Positions 20,733 to 30,964 of a stretch of DNA of 64,000 nt are shown here, in pieces. The first letter of the stretch is position 1. Every line of letters begins with the position of its first letter. The stretch lies in NCBI GenBank assembly GCA_021613335.1, contig JAJTWR010000266.1:5885501-5949500 (forward strand), written 5' to 3'. A program made the position numbers and the translations under genes. The notes beneath the pieces are model-generated. The model was not told where the DNA came from, searched no databases, and saw only the letters and a list, made by a program, of their open reading frames with translations. Source of the DNA: Whitmania pigra. Lineage: Eukaryota; Annelida; Clitellata; Hirudinida; Haemopidae.

Positions 20733-23027
20733 TCATAAAATAATATTATTACTAATACAATCATGACAATGCCACGTCTGCCTCAGCGAACTCTTTGGTG
20801 CTTGCACACAATCATCATGGTACCACCTCCCACACATATCACAATCTACCATGTTCGCAGTGCCATCACCCTGGTAAGCCACTTGACAGATGCAATAAAT
20901 TTCTACATCAATTGTCCTTGGCAACCCTGATCTCCTGTGACCAGAATGTAACGGGATAAGTTCCTCACTGGCGAAGATCTGTCTGATCTCAGTCCTTCTT
21001 CATCGTAACTGCACATGCTGGGATCTATACCAAGACATAGTGTTAAAGCAAAAGCAATTGCATAGGGTCCACAGTCATAGGCATTTGATTGCTGTTGAAC
21101 GTCATGTTGTAATAGTGTTAAAGACTTAGTGCAAAATGAGCGTCCCAAATACCACATCAGAAATTTGTCTCGGTCTTGGTATGAACTTCTCATACTGTCG
21201 TACACATCAATGTGGCTGTCGCTGCACCTTAAATTACTTATTGTAATAGAGTGAGATTTTTTCACATTGATTATCTGCACAAATTTTGATGTTGGGTATT
21301 CAATGGACGAATTGCGCCTTACACAACTTATAATTTCAGAATCAAAAAAACCGTCAATGTGTTCAAACATGTAATACATGGCCATGTTGATATGCTCAGA
21401 GGTGAACCATTTTCTCCGGCTTGCCAGAATGTGGTGATATTTTTTCTTGTCGATGAATGGTTTGTCGGTCATTCTGGGGCTGGTCCTTGAAGCCTAGAAA
21501 AATTTTGTTTAGCAATAGCATTCTCACAAAGTATATTTTGGTTTGTAGTTGCATCTGTTTTTCATTTTAAACTACAGCAGTTTAGCACTTACCCTTCTTC
21601 CACTTGCCACCAACTGCACAACTCCATATGTGACTGGCTGTATATCAGATGCCTGAAACATGGAAATTAACTGATTGCTTTCCATGACTTTTAATTTTAA
21701 AATGTTAAAATATCACTTGGTTCACATTTGTTTCTTTTGCATTCATCTTGATTGTCTCATCATTTTGTAACATGTCCTGAAGTTGATAACAAAATTGAAA
21801 AACATTTGGCAAGGAAGAAATGCAACATGATTGTGATACATACTAAAATATTTATTTAGACATTTTGAATGCCTTATGTAACCAAACCAACAATGCAATT
21901 ATCCTGCTACTGAATATATAGAACCAATATCAAGAATGCTCCCTGGCAGTGCGGACTAGGTTCCGAACACCCCACATCATGATCATTACCATCACCGACA
22001 TGCTAACATATGTATCATTACATAAGCTAAATTTTAGTAAATAAAAATGCTTGCCTTTTCCTGCACATTAAGTTCTGTCAAGAATGTCTCTTGCCTGGTG
22101 AGATTCATTTTCTGTTGAAACCAAAATTAATGATGGGATTATTTTATAAATTAATTATCTGTAACTGCTAGAAATATCACCTTCTTCTTAGGTTCAGGAC
22201 CATCATCAGCAATAACAATGTCATCATCATCCTCTGTCTTAGACTATATGCAATAATCAATATGTATAATGCACTAAATTATTTCAAGAATAAATCTTAC
22301 CAGTTCAAAATCCATTGGAGATATAATATCATTTACATAAATGGATTTGGAGCTCTTATTTTTTCTGCCTCTGCAAACTTCTTTGGCAATTTTTCCAATG
22401 GCTTTTACACATGCCTGTCATAAACATAAATGTGTTATAATCATTGAATTAAGAAAAATACTTCTTAGCTTTACTGTGCTGGGCTCCAGGCCTGAAGTTT
22501 CACAAAATCTATCAAGGAGCCCTCTGTTTAAGTCTCTGTAATTTATTATAAAATCATCCAGTCTTGAATGGATCACCAAGTTCCTGTTATTCTTGAGGAT
22601 CTATTGGCTTTTTTCCATGAGGCCTTAGGTTCTATTGCCTTTTGTGTAGGTCTTCATTATAATTATTATATAATTACTAACAAGTTATAACTCAGTTAGA
22701 AACATTCTAGTCAAAAACCTGATTGGAACTACTTCTGTGGCGATTATATATTTCGGATAAACTCTGGTATGGTTTACCAGTTCCATGTCACCCAAGGTCT
22801 CCTTAAATATTATATTAAGTTACATTTGTGGTTGTCGTATAACATTCAATATACTAACCCTGCATCAAGTTTGTCCAAAATGGCAGAGTTGGCACAAAGT
22901 TCTTACAAAATTTGGCCATGAAATTAGGATGATAAAATCTATTTGCTTTTGCTCCAGAATTTACCAATTCTGCACGATCCATTTCACGTAAAAAATGTGG
23001 AATGAATTCAGAGTAGTATAATTGATG
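20733..23027 (-). pseudogene. Ulp1-like (C48) protease plus PHD-finger gene, multi-exon, frameshifted
   Basis: Minus-strand exons, first to last: 22859-23027 (HQLYYSEFIPHFLREMD ... VPTLPFWTNLMQ), 22462-22535, 22301-22416, 22181-22243 (acidic EDDDDIVIADDG), 22055-22111 (GC donor), 21717-21776, 21593-21652, 20733-21493. The last exon is a Ulp1-like cysteine protease: SHSITISNLRCSDSHIDVYD gives His and Asp, and QQQSNAYDCGPYAIAFA gives Gln and Cys. A C-terminal PHD finger follows (CICQVAY ... CDMCGRWYHDDC ... WHCHDC). A 1-nt frame change near 20985-21000, between YDEEGLR and the frame continuing as IRQIFASEELIP, separates the two domains. Ulp1 plus PHD after a long 'YY...' region is typical of proteins tied to large DNA transposons in invertebrates. 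The join between 22859 and an exon candidate at about 22690-22795 is unresolved. Confidence 0.6.
21940..21995. repeat. Short dispersed repeat 'CTCCCTGGCAGTGC'
   Basis: TGCTCCCTGGCAGTGCGGAC here, TGCTCCCTGGCAGTGCAGGC at 30739, GTGGCAGTACAGGCTGGC at 47410 and TGCTCCTTGGCATTGCAGGC at 49880 are one family. Two copies are preceded by CATTTATATAG. Probably a LINE 3' end or SINE module of unknown type. Confidence 0.55.
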
Positions 23028-23603
23028 CTGAAATAGAATTATGATTGAACATGGAATATAGTTATAATCAATTACATTTTATTGCGTTCATATCCACATA
23101 TATAACAAGACTACCACACTCTCTACAATTCTTCATTGAAATTCCCTTTTCTTTGAACTGTTGGTTCAACTTCCTATTAGGTTGACATTGTGCGCATTCA
23201 GATCTCACGAGTAATCATTTTAAGACAAAGATCAAGTATTAGTTAGCAAATCAAATACTTCAAAGGACGGGAAGCCTGCCTAAGCAAGGAAGCTACTTTA
23301 GGAACTTACTCTTTATGATAACTACGAATCTAATTGCTTATGGTCTATTTACGACCGTGGCTTCCAAATTGGATTTCATCAATGACATAATATCGGAAGC
23401 TTAGTTCATTTTCGACATGATAAAATGCAAGCATGTAAATACTAGAGTTCGAGGATTGGGATGTTTTGGTATTTATGCAGATCCATAAGCGAATATGTTT
23501 ATAAAACAAAGTTGAAATCTTAAGGAACATTTTGATGCACATTTATTTGATCAGTCTAAACTTCGTGATTATTGAGTAAAAGAACTCGTACGGCAATTAA
23601 ATA
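23028..23603. other. No gene; diverged copy of the 183-bp repeat
   Basis: 23490-23560 carries AAATCTTAAGGAACATTTTG and TGATGCACATTT, a diverged version of the tandem unit that follows. Nothing else is recognisable. Confidence 0.45.
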
Positions 23604-23867
23604 CTGGAAGGACTTCCGCTTAAGATGTCTCGCGATATTTTAAGCACTTATGTTGTTCCCCAAAATTATCAGCTAATAAGGTATACATATTTGGAAAGTA
23701 GAAATCTTAACGAACATTTTGATGCACATTTCGTCAGTCGTAAAGTCCTAGTAACTGAGTATGAAGACTTGCAAAACATTCCATTAATGGAAGGACTTCC
23801 GCTTAAGATGTCTCGCGATATTTTAAGCACTTATGTTGTTCCCCAAAATTATCAGCTAACAAGGTAT
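23604..23867. repeat. 183-bp tandem repeat, left part
   Basis: The block GGAAGGACTTCCGCTTAAGA starts at 23606 and again at 23789, a period of 183 bp, with near-identical sequence between. The second unit is cut after AAGGTAT by the gypsy element and resumes at 28141 with GTATACATATTTGGAAAGTA, exactly as in unit 1 (23680). At least 2.5 units existed before the insertion. Confidence 0.9.
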
Positions 23868-24300
23868 TGTAGCGTACGTAACTGATTACTACAACTAAAA
23901 TAGATTTATGATGCAAAGTTTATTTCATAAACAAGAAGTCAAATCAAATGAGAAAACAACGATATCAAGTCAAATGAGAAAACAAAGATATCAAGTCGAA
24001 AACGAAGAAGATAAAGGATCAAGTCAACAAAGGCCAAAGCACAAGGCCTGAGAAGAGATCACGGAAATCAAGCGAAGAGGAAGACCACTGAGGGCGAACG
24101 GATGAGTGTCTCCTCCTGGCTCCTTAAATAGACTTTCGCTAGGCTTTGAAACAAAGGAGTCTACTGCTATTCGCTGAGTCACTGTTGCTGTCCTGCACGT
24201 TTGTGGCCTGGCGCAGTTGTGGGCCAAAGTTCTGTGTCCGAGTGTTGTGCGCTTGGAGCTTGTGTGATGATGCAAGTAGGACGAAGTTCAGTGTCCAACA
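23868..24300 (-). repeat. 3' LTR of the gypsy element
   Basis: 433 bp, downstream LTR in the sense direction of the element. Confidence 0.95.
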
Positions 24301-24338
24301 ATACTCCCCCACCAGAGAGCAATCTGGCGAACGAAAAG

Positions 24339-27300
24339 TCAGGGCTCGTAGTCCTCGAGTTTCTTGGGCCAGTGAACTCTTCGTCCGGAGCGTGTTTGAG
24401 GTTGAGCCAGTGGTGTTGCTGGGTTGATAGCTGGGGATGGGTTGGTTGTGGGCGGAACTGAAGTCTGGGGCCGAATTGCTGGTTTCAGCCTGTCGATGGA
24501 CACTGTGTCATTCCGGCCATTCTTCTTGACGACGAAGTATTTCCGATGGCGTTCTTGGACGTCAAAGGGACCGTCGTATGGTGGGCTCAGCGGCGGTTTG
24601 TGAGAATCGACCCGGATGAACACTTGTGGTGTCGTGGCCAGGTCCTTCGGGATGTACGCGGGTTGTTGCCGTTGTCTTGGTTGTTGCGGCCTGAGACCCT
24701 GCATTTGCTCCCTCAGACGATCCACGAAGCCTGACTGTCCCATCGGCGGGTTGGAGTCGCTTGCTGGTGAAAACTCTCCTGGTAATCTCAACGCCGTCCC
24801 GTAGACCAGCTCGGCTGGAGAGCATTGAAGGTCTTCTTTGACGGTTGCCCGGATCCCCAGAAGAGCCATGGGTAGGAGATCTGTCCAGGTGTTGGTGGCG
24901 TTCTGTGCGATGAGTGCTGCCTTGAGTTGACGGTGGAAACGTTCCACCATTCCGTTAGCAGCAGGATGGTAGGCCGTTGTTTTTACGTGGCGGATGCCTA
25001 ACAACTTGCACCACTGATGAAACATGTGTGAGGAAAATTGGCTACCCCGGTCCGTGGTGATGGTTTCCGGCACTCCAAAGTTGGAAATCCATGAGAGCAT
25101 GAAATTCTTGACGATGGCTTCCGTTGAGGTGTCGGAAAGGGGTATAGCCATGGGCCATCTTGTGAATCGATCCACGCATGTGAGGATGTGTGTGTGTCCC
25201 TCCGACGACGGGAGTGGTCCCACCAGGTCCAAATGGATGTGTTGGAAGCGGCAGCTTGGCAGAGGGAATGTTGCTGGTGGCGTCGTAGTGTGTCGGTGGA
25301 TCTTGCTCTTCTGGCACGCCAGACACTCTCGGCACCATGCTCTGATGTCCTTGTCCATGTTCGGCCAGACGAAACGTTGCCTCACCAGTTTTGACGTTGC
25401 GCGGGCACCTGGGTGTGATAAGGAGTGTAGGCTCAGAAATACCTTGTGACGCAGCTTCTCTGGTACGAGCGGTCTGTGCACTCCTGTTGAGACGTCGACG
25501 AAGATGTTGCCGTGGCTGGATGGTAGTGGGACCTCGATGATCTCCAGGGATGGCGTGTCGATCTGGAGCTGGGTCTCTGCAGCTTGGTGTGCGGCTATCT
25601 CTTGTAGATCGATGGTTGTGACGGCGTTGACGTCGGTGCGCGACAAGGCATCTGCCACGACATTCTGGTCTCCTTTGATGTGCCTGATGTCAGCTGCAAA
25701 CTGACTGAGGAAATCCAGATGCCGCATTTCTCTGGGCGAGTACCGGCTGGATCCGCTCTTGTAAGCAAATGTGAGCGGCTTGTGGTCCGTGTAGATTGTA
25801 AATTGACGACCTTCCAGAAGGTGTTGGAAGTGCTTCACGGCCAGGTACATCGCCAACAGCTCCCTGCCGAACGTGCTGTATCGCGTCTCCGTCGGGCTGA
25901 ACTTCTTGGAGAAAAACGCCACCGGTGTAGTGAGGCCACCTTGCACTTGTTCCAGGACCGCTCCAGCTGCATCGTCGGAAGCGTCTGTGAGGAGTTGTAG
26001 GTGGCTGTCCTTGTCCAAGAATGCGAGACGGGTGGCGGACTGCACAGCATCTTTGATTTTCTGGAATGCTTGCAACTGGACCGGGTTTAGAGACACTGCG
26101 GCCTTGCTCTTCGAGTTCTGCTTCTTGAACATGCTGGTCAAAGGAGCGAGCATGTCGGCGCAGTGCGGGATGAATCTCCTGTAGAAGTTGACCAGACCCA
26201 CGAATCGTCGTAGTTGTGTAAGCGTCTCCGGTTGCTTGTACTCTGTGATGGCCTTGACATTGTCCGGAAGTGGCTGTATGCCGTCCGAACTCACAGAGTG
26301 TCCCAGAAATGTTGTGGATGCGACAGCAAACTCACACTTGTCCATGTTCACCGTGAGGTGGAAATCAGTGAACCTCTCCAGCACCTGCTCCAGATGTACG
26401 AGATGCTCCTCCATCGACGAACTGGCAATTAGTACGTCGTCGATGTAGACGAATACAAAATCTAGCCCTCGGAGTATCTCGTCCATGAAGCGCTGGAAAG
26501 ACTGAGCTGCATTCCTGAGTCCGAACGGTAGCCGGATGAATTCGTACAGGCCGAACGGTGTAGTGATGGCGGTCTTGGGTATGTCCTCTTCTGCGATGGG
26601 GATGTGGTGGTAGGCCCGGACGAGATCGATTCTGGAAAAGACCTGTGCGTTGGTCAGGCCGTTTGTGAAATCGTGTAGGTGAGGAATGGGGTATCTGTCC
26701 GGAACCGTCTGTGCATTCAGTGCTCTGTAATCCCCACATGGTCTCCAGTCCCCTGAAGATTTTGGGACCATGTGCAGAGGTGATGACCATGGGCTGGAAG
26801 AGGGGCGGATGATTCCCAGCTGGAGCATGTGCTCGAACTCCGCCTTGGCCATCTTGAACTTGTCGGGGTGGAGACGGCGTGGCTTGGAGAACACAGGTGG
26901 GCCGTCTGTGACAATGTGATGTTTGACCTGATGCGTGACGCTCTCGTTGAAATTGGAAGGCCTGCCCAGTGACGGAAACTTCTCCAAAAGCCCGGTGATG
27001 AGGTTGGTTGTCGCTCGCGCCAGGTGGACGTGGGTTGGAGGTGCTGCACTGATTGCTCCCACGACCGATAGAGTTGTCTTGTTGTCTATGAGCCTCTTGT
27101 TGAACATGTCGACGTTCAGGTTGAAATGTCCCAGAAAATCTGCCCCAATGATTGGCGACTGCACATCGGCGACGAAGATCCACTGGAACTTACGTCTCAA
27201 ACCCAAATCTAACGACAGGGATTTTTGACCGTAAGTCCTAATCGTCGTGCCGTTGGCAGCCTGCAGCGTGAAGGGTGATGTCTGGAGCGTGTGCTGGGGA

Positions 27301-27509
27301 GGCGGAGGGATGACGCTGACCTCAGACCCGGTGTCGACAAGAAACTTCAGGCCGTTGGAAACGTCATCGATGAGGAACAGGCGACTTCCATGATGTTGGC
27401 CAGAGGCAGCCGTCGCAGCTACTGCCCGGCCCTGGAGTTTGATGACTGGAAGGAGCAGGGCTGTTCGCAGCGTTGAGCCTTCTCCCGGTATGTGGCGTGG
27501 TACCAGCAC
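24339..27509 (-). CDS. Gypsy Pol polyprotein, intact
   Basis: 1056 codons without interruption. Domains in order: aspartic protease ([14 protein letters not shown] near residue 57); RT ([18 protein letters not shown], then the catalytic [10 protein letters not shown]); RNase H ([45 protein letters not shown]); integrase with zinc module [12 protein letters not shown] ... WCRECLACQ and core D in [11 protein letters not shown] in TTDRGSQF, E in [10 protein letters not shown]; then a basic C-terminal domain ([16 protein letters not shown]). The frame is -1 relative to the upstream gag remnant and overlaps it by 91 nt, so translation probably needs -1 frameshifting. The ATG at 27509 may not be the true start. 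Confidence 0.95.
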   Translation of the reverse strand: MLVPRHIPGEGSTLRTALLLPVIKLQGRAVAATAASGQHHGSRLFLIDDVSNGLKFLVDTGSEVSVIPPPPQHTLQTSPFTLQAANGTTIRTYGQKSLSLDLGLRRKFQWIFVADVQSPIIGADFLGHFNLNVDMFNKRLIDNKTTLSVVGAISAAPPTHVHLARATTNLITGLLEKFPSLGRPSNFNESVTHQVKHHIVTDGPPVFSKPRRLHPDKFKMAKAEFEHMLQLGIIRPSSSPWSSPLHMVPKSSGDWRPCGDYRALNAQTVPDRYPIPHLHDFTNGLTNAQVFSRIDLVRAYHHIPIAEEDIPKTAITTPFGLYEFIRLPFGLRNAAQSFQRFMDEILRGLDFVFVYIDDVLIASSSMEEHLVHLEQVLERFTDFHLTVNMDKCEFAVASTTFLGHSVSSDGIQPLPDNVKAITEYKQPETLTQLRRFVGLVNFYRRFIPHCADMLAPLTSMFKKQNSKSKAAVSLNPVQLQAFQKIKDAVQSATRLAFLDKDSHLQLLTDASDDAAGAVLEQVQGGLTTPVAFFSKKFSPTETRYSTFGRELLAMYLAVKHFQHLLEGRQFTIYTDHKPLTFAYKSGSSRYSPREMRHLDFLSQFAADIRHIKGDQNVVADALSRTDVNAVTTIDLQEIAAHQAAETQLQIDTPSLEIIEVPLPSSHGNIFVDVSTGVHRPLVPEKLRHKVFLSLHSLSHPGARATSKLVRQRFVWPNMDKDIRAWCRECLACQKSKIHRHTTTPPATFPLPSCRFQHIHLDLVGPLPSSEGHTHILTCVDRFTRWPMAIPLSDTSTEAIVKNFMLSWISNFGVPETITTDRGSQFSSHMFHQWCKLLGIRHVKTTAYHPAANGMVERFHRQLKAALIAQNATNTWTDLLPMALLGIRATVKEDLQCSPAELVYGTALRLPGEFSPASDSNPPMGQSGFVDRLREQMQGLRPQQPRQRQQPAYIPKDLATTPQVFIRVDSHKPPLSPPYDGPFDVQERHRKYFVVKKNGRNDTVSIDRLKPAIRPQTSVPPTTNPSPAINPATPLAQPQTRSGRRVHWPKKLEDYEP

Positions 27510-27676
27510 ATGCCCGGTGTGTTGCTGCGTCTTGCTTTGGATCTGCTTCTGCTGCGGGGTCGTGTGTGTCGCCTGGGTTCCCCTCGGGTGGTCTGTGGCC
27601 TGCGCTCTCTTCGGATTGTCTCTAGCCTGGTCAGCCGGTCGCTGATGTCCTGAAGCGTGAGGTTGAGGTATTCCAT
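27419..27676 (-). CDS. Gypsy gag remnant (C-terminal linker and Cys/His motif only)
   Basis: 85 codons starting [15 protein letters not shown], then an Arg/Ser-rich stretch, then [18 protein letters not shown]. The last resembles the C-terminal Gag signature of this gypsy group (C-x2-H ... C-x3-C). A normal Gag of this type is about 300 residues, and the matrix/capsid part is absent. There is no room for it, because the 5' LTR ends 31 nt upstream. Whether it is translated as a start for the Gag-Pol fusion is unknown. Confidence 0.75.
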   Translation of the reverse strand: MEYLNLTLQDISDRLTRLETIRRERRPQTTRGEPRRHTRPRSRSRSKARRSNTPGMCWYHATYREKAQRCEQPCSFQSSNSRAGQ

Positions 27677-27707
27677 GCTGATCTCTTCTTTGTCGGGGTC
27701 ACCAATT

Positions 27708-28140
27708 TGTAGCGTACGTAACTGATTACTACAACTAAAATAGATTTATGATGCAAAGTTTATTTCATAAACAAGAAGTCAAATCAAATGAGAAAACAAC
27801 GATATCAAGTCAAATGAGAAAACAAAGATATCAAGTCGAAAACGAAGAAGATAAAGGATCAAGTCAACAAAGGCCAAAGCACAAGGCCTGAGAAGAGATC
27901 ACGGAAATCAAGCGAAGAGGAAGACCACTGAGGGCGAACGGATGAGTGTCTCCTCCTGGCTCCTTAAATAGACTTTCGCTAGGCTTTGAAACAAAGGAGT
28001 CTACTGCTATTCGCTGAGTCACTGTTGCTGTCCTGCACGTTTGTGGCCTGGCGCAGTTGTGGGCCAAAGTTCTGTGTCCGAGTGTTGTGTGCTTGGAGCT
28101 TGTGTGATGATGCAAGTAGGACGAAGTTCAGTGTCCAACA
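27708..28140 (-). repeat. 5' LTR of the gypsy element
   Basis: 433 bp, one base different from its partner. Followed on the sense strand by AATTGGTGACCCCGAC, whose TGGTGACCCCGAC part pairs with a CCA-terminated tRNA 3' end (GTCGGGGTCACCA). I do not name the tRNA. Confidence 0.95.
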
Positions 28141-28265
28141 GTATACATATTTGGAAAGTAGAAATCTTAACGAACATTTTGATGCACATTTCGTCAGTCG
28201 TAAAGTCGTAGTTACTGAATAAAAAGACTTTTGAACGAATTCCTCAAATTTCTAATAACTTCAAA
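28141..28265. repeat. 183-bp tandem repeat, right part
   Basis: Continues the unit interrupted at 23867 (CTTAACGAACATTTTGATGC, TTTCGTCAGTCGTAAAGTC), then decays after TAGTTACTGAATAAAAAGAC. Confidence 0.85.
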
Positions 28266-28269
28266 AATT

Positions 28270-28450
28270 TTAAAATCTTCCGTCAATTGATTTATAAACA
28301 TTTTTGAAAAGCATTTGAAACGTAGTTTCTAAATATTATGATTTGAAATTTCGCATTAGAAATTAAATTTAAGTGTCTGCTAACTTCAGCTATGTTAAAG
28401 ACTAGGTTTTTACCATGATATAAGTGTCTGCTGGCGGAAGACAAGTTTCA
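28270..28450 (+). repeat. Right member of the inverted repeat pair
   Basis: Inverse match of 19925-20120. It has TTTATAAACATTTTTGAAAAG, then GTGTCTGCTAACTTCAGC, GACTAGGTTTTTACCAT and AAGTGTCTGCTGGCGGAAGA. Confidence 0.7.
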
Positions 28451-28919
28451 ACCTGCAGTTGCAGACCAGCTCTAAATATAAGTAGCTGGGGTCTCCTGGA
28501 GCTTCTTTTACTATACGCAGAAATAGAAATGTTTCCTCTCACAAATGAATTTACAATTTCCTTTCTCAGACTTTCCTGCGAATACATAACTTTTGTTGGA
28601 TCACCGCCTGAGCAGAGGGTATATGCAAATTATACAAATTAATGCTTATTATTTTTTAAATTTAAAGGATGACAGATATTTGCTTGTTTGTATTATGTTC
28701 CAGTTTGAGATTATACAAAAAACTGTTTATTTCACAAAAACCGTATTCGGGTGGCAGAATCGGATACTAAAGTTGAGGTCGATATGCTTTTTTCAATAAA
28801 ACTACAGAAAATGTAAAGCTGAAAAAAGGTTTCATACAAAATACATATCTTACAATATATTTACAAATTAGCGTCTTAGCTTGCCCACAAATAATGATTT
28901 GAAACTTATAACATATTTG

Positions 28920-29443
28920 ATCATGAAGAAGGTTGCATTTTGATGCTTTCCGGAAAAGTTGTCGATACTTAAAGCAAGTTTATAACGAATTTCGGAAAAA
29001 AATTAAAAATCTGGTCATTGTGATTTAAAAAAAAATGTTTTATGATTATTTTGATGTAATTTATTTTGACATTGATTAAGCAACTAAAAAAATTTTTGAG
29101 CATGAAGTTGTTGCATTTTGTTGTTTTTTCAGAAAAGTTCTAAAACAATTACGCAAATTTAAACATAAAAAATTAAAAATCTGGCCAGTGCGATTTTAAG
29201 AGGATTGTTTGATGATTATTTTGGTATAATTTATTTTGACATTGATTGAGTCACTAAAAAGATTTTTGACCATGACGTTGTCGCATTTTGCTGTTTTTCG
29301 TTAAAGTTGCAGTTAAATTATTCAAAATTAAAAAAAATAAATAAAAATCTGGACAGTGCGATTTTAAAATTAATGCTTGTAGATTATTTTGGTGTAATTT
29401 AATTTGACATTGGTTGAGTAGTTAAAAAGATTTTTGAACATGC
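28920..29443. repeat. ~169-bp tandem repeat, three copies
   Basis: Three monomers start near 28920, 29107 and 29275. The marker AAAAATCTGG recurs at about 29005, 29175 and 29343 (spacing 170, 168). Other shared parts are GATTATTTTGRTGTAATTTA, TTTTGACATTGATTGAG and AAAAAGATTTTTGA. Copies differ by roughly 15-25%. Non-coding. The monomer is in the usual satellite size range. Confidence 0.85.
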
Positions 29444-29449
29444 TAGCGT

Positions 29450-30185
29450 CGTTTCATAGGCTTTTAACAACAGGCTCTCGCCCTGCTAGCCTTATTTGGC
29501 ACAAACATGCGCATAAGTTTCAGCACTTCAGCATGTTGAGCAGGGACGTAATTTTAACGCTTCCGTTAAAAATCAAATCTTATAATTTTAATGTGATAAG
29601 CGCAGAATATAAATACACAAAAACTAAAATGTAAGCAAATTTCTAATTTTTCGCTTTTCTTCTCTGGACCCTCTCAGTTTTAGGCCACTGAATGAGTCAA
29701 ACAAAAACTATAAGCTTGATCTGGAATAATAATAATTTTAGAGGAAGACGAACTGTAACTTTTGGGGCACAGCACACTATTAAAACCATTTTGTAATAAA
29801 TACATTAATTTTATTGCCAAAAGTGCTTAGCTAAGATTTATTGTAACAAAAAATCTTTATAGCACTTTATTCAGAAGAAGTCATTCAAATTGTTTTTTTG
29901 AAAAGCCTCCCAATCATAGTAAATGTTTAAAATCAATGAAGATCTCAGGGTCAATCATGATGGAGGCCAGGCTCCTGTAGAAAAAAGGAAAATTTGTTTT
30001 ATGACTATCTCAGATTAACGTGTCAATACAGATGCAGGTAAAAATAATAGCACCAATAATCTGACTGAATATTAGAAGACCTTCTAATAAGAATATTAGA
30101 AACAATAGAAGCATGGAGATTTATTTAAACATTATGTTTCAAATTTGTTGCTTTAACACATTTTTATTCTATATAAATATATATA
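29450..30185. other. No gene seen
   Basis: AT-rich DNA between the tandem repeat and the pogo-type MITE. No homology noticed. Confidence 0.4.
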
Positions 30186-30562
30186 CAATCAAATCTCGGT
30201 ACTATGCCACCGCGCTATTATGCCACTCTAGCAGTTATACCACTTTTGCTGTCCCGACAGAATTAAATACAAAATAAATTTATTATGCCACCTAACTCTC
30301 GCTACTATGCCACTATTGTGTGACTGAAAAAGTTTGTATTTCTGCGCAGTGTTCGATTATTTATAATAATCTAATGACTGTACATATAAATTTACCCTTC
30401 ACTAAACTAAATTAATTAAATTTTACTTTAAAATCTAGACGATTGTTATTCTGAAGGAAAAAAAGAGTATTTATTTGAGAACATAAGACCGCTTTTACAA
30501 ACCCTCGCTACTACGCCACTTTTGCTCGGTCCTGACAGGTGACATAGTGACGAGATTTGACT
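30186..30562. mobile_element. Pogo/Tigger-type MITE
   Basis: Left end CAATCAAATCTCGGTACTATG, inverted right end AGTCAAATCTCGTCACTATG, flanked by TA. Subterminal CGCTACTATGCCACT-type motifs appear in both arms. Termini of this kind (CARTCAAA-C-TCGG) are characteristic of pogo/Tigger elements. No coding sequence inside. Confidence 0.75.
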
Positions 30563-30569
30563 ATATATA

Positions 30570-30625
30570 TATTTCCCTTTACACCTCAGAATATATATAT
30601 ATATATATATGTATGTATATAGATT
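30570..30625. repeat. (AT)n microsatellite
   Basis: Two AT-dinucleotide runs around TTTCCCTTTACACCTCAGA, ending GTATGTATAT. Confidence 0.85.
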
Positions 30626-30734
30626 ACATGTTATTTTATGTAATTTTTTTGTATTTAACTTATTTATGGGTGCCTTGTATATCTGGATAGGATGTGAAGG
30701 CAATTCTTAATCAATCCACCATTTATAAAAACGA

Positions 30735-30835
30735 AGGGTGCTCCCTGGCAGTGCAGGCTGGCGAACACGACATATAACGACTGTCATTATTATTGCTATA
30801 CGCAGGAACGCTACCCATTTGGCCAACCTGCATGG
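30735..30835. repeat. Dispersed repeat 'CTCCCTGGCAGTGC', copy 2
   Basis: GTGCTCCCTGGCAGTGCAGG then CTGGCGAACACG and GAACGCTACCCATTTGGCC. Best preserved of the four copies. Confidence 0.6.
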
Positions 30836-30964
30836 TAAATATAATTCCTCCTAGATTATCATTTCAATAATGGCATGACATCAAAAAATGTAATGCATGA
30901 CATCTTCATATGATATAGAATGCTAAGGAGTTATTATAAGGAGACTTCAACTTTAACTAGTCAG

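Larger units (their letters stand above)
23868..28140 (-). mobile_element. Young Ty3/gypsy LTR retrotransposon lacking most of gag
   Basis: 4273 bp. LTRs of 433 bp lie at 23868-24300 and 27708-28140, and I found one difference (24250 C versus 28090 T). The 4-bp target duplication GTAT is at 23864-23867 and 28141-28144. The sense-strand primer site is TGGTGACCCCGAC, just inside the 5' LTR (27691-27704). The polypurine tract GGTGGGGGAG abuts the 3' LTR (24304-24315). Pol is intact, but only ~30 bp separate the primer site from an 85-codon gag remnant, so capsid is missing. It would need Gag from a related element. It inserted in the 183-bp tandem repeat. Confidence 0.95.

Noticed and set aside
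26365..27183. 272-codon frame inside the gypsy element on the same strand
   Set aside because: Out-of-frame shadow of pol; the protease-RT frame overlaps it completely and has all motifs.
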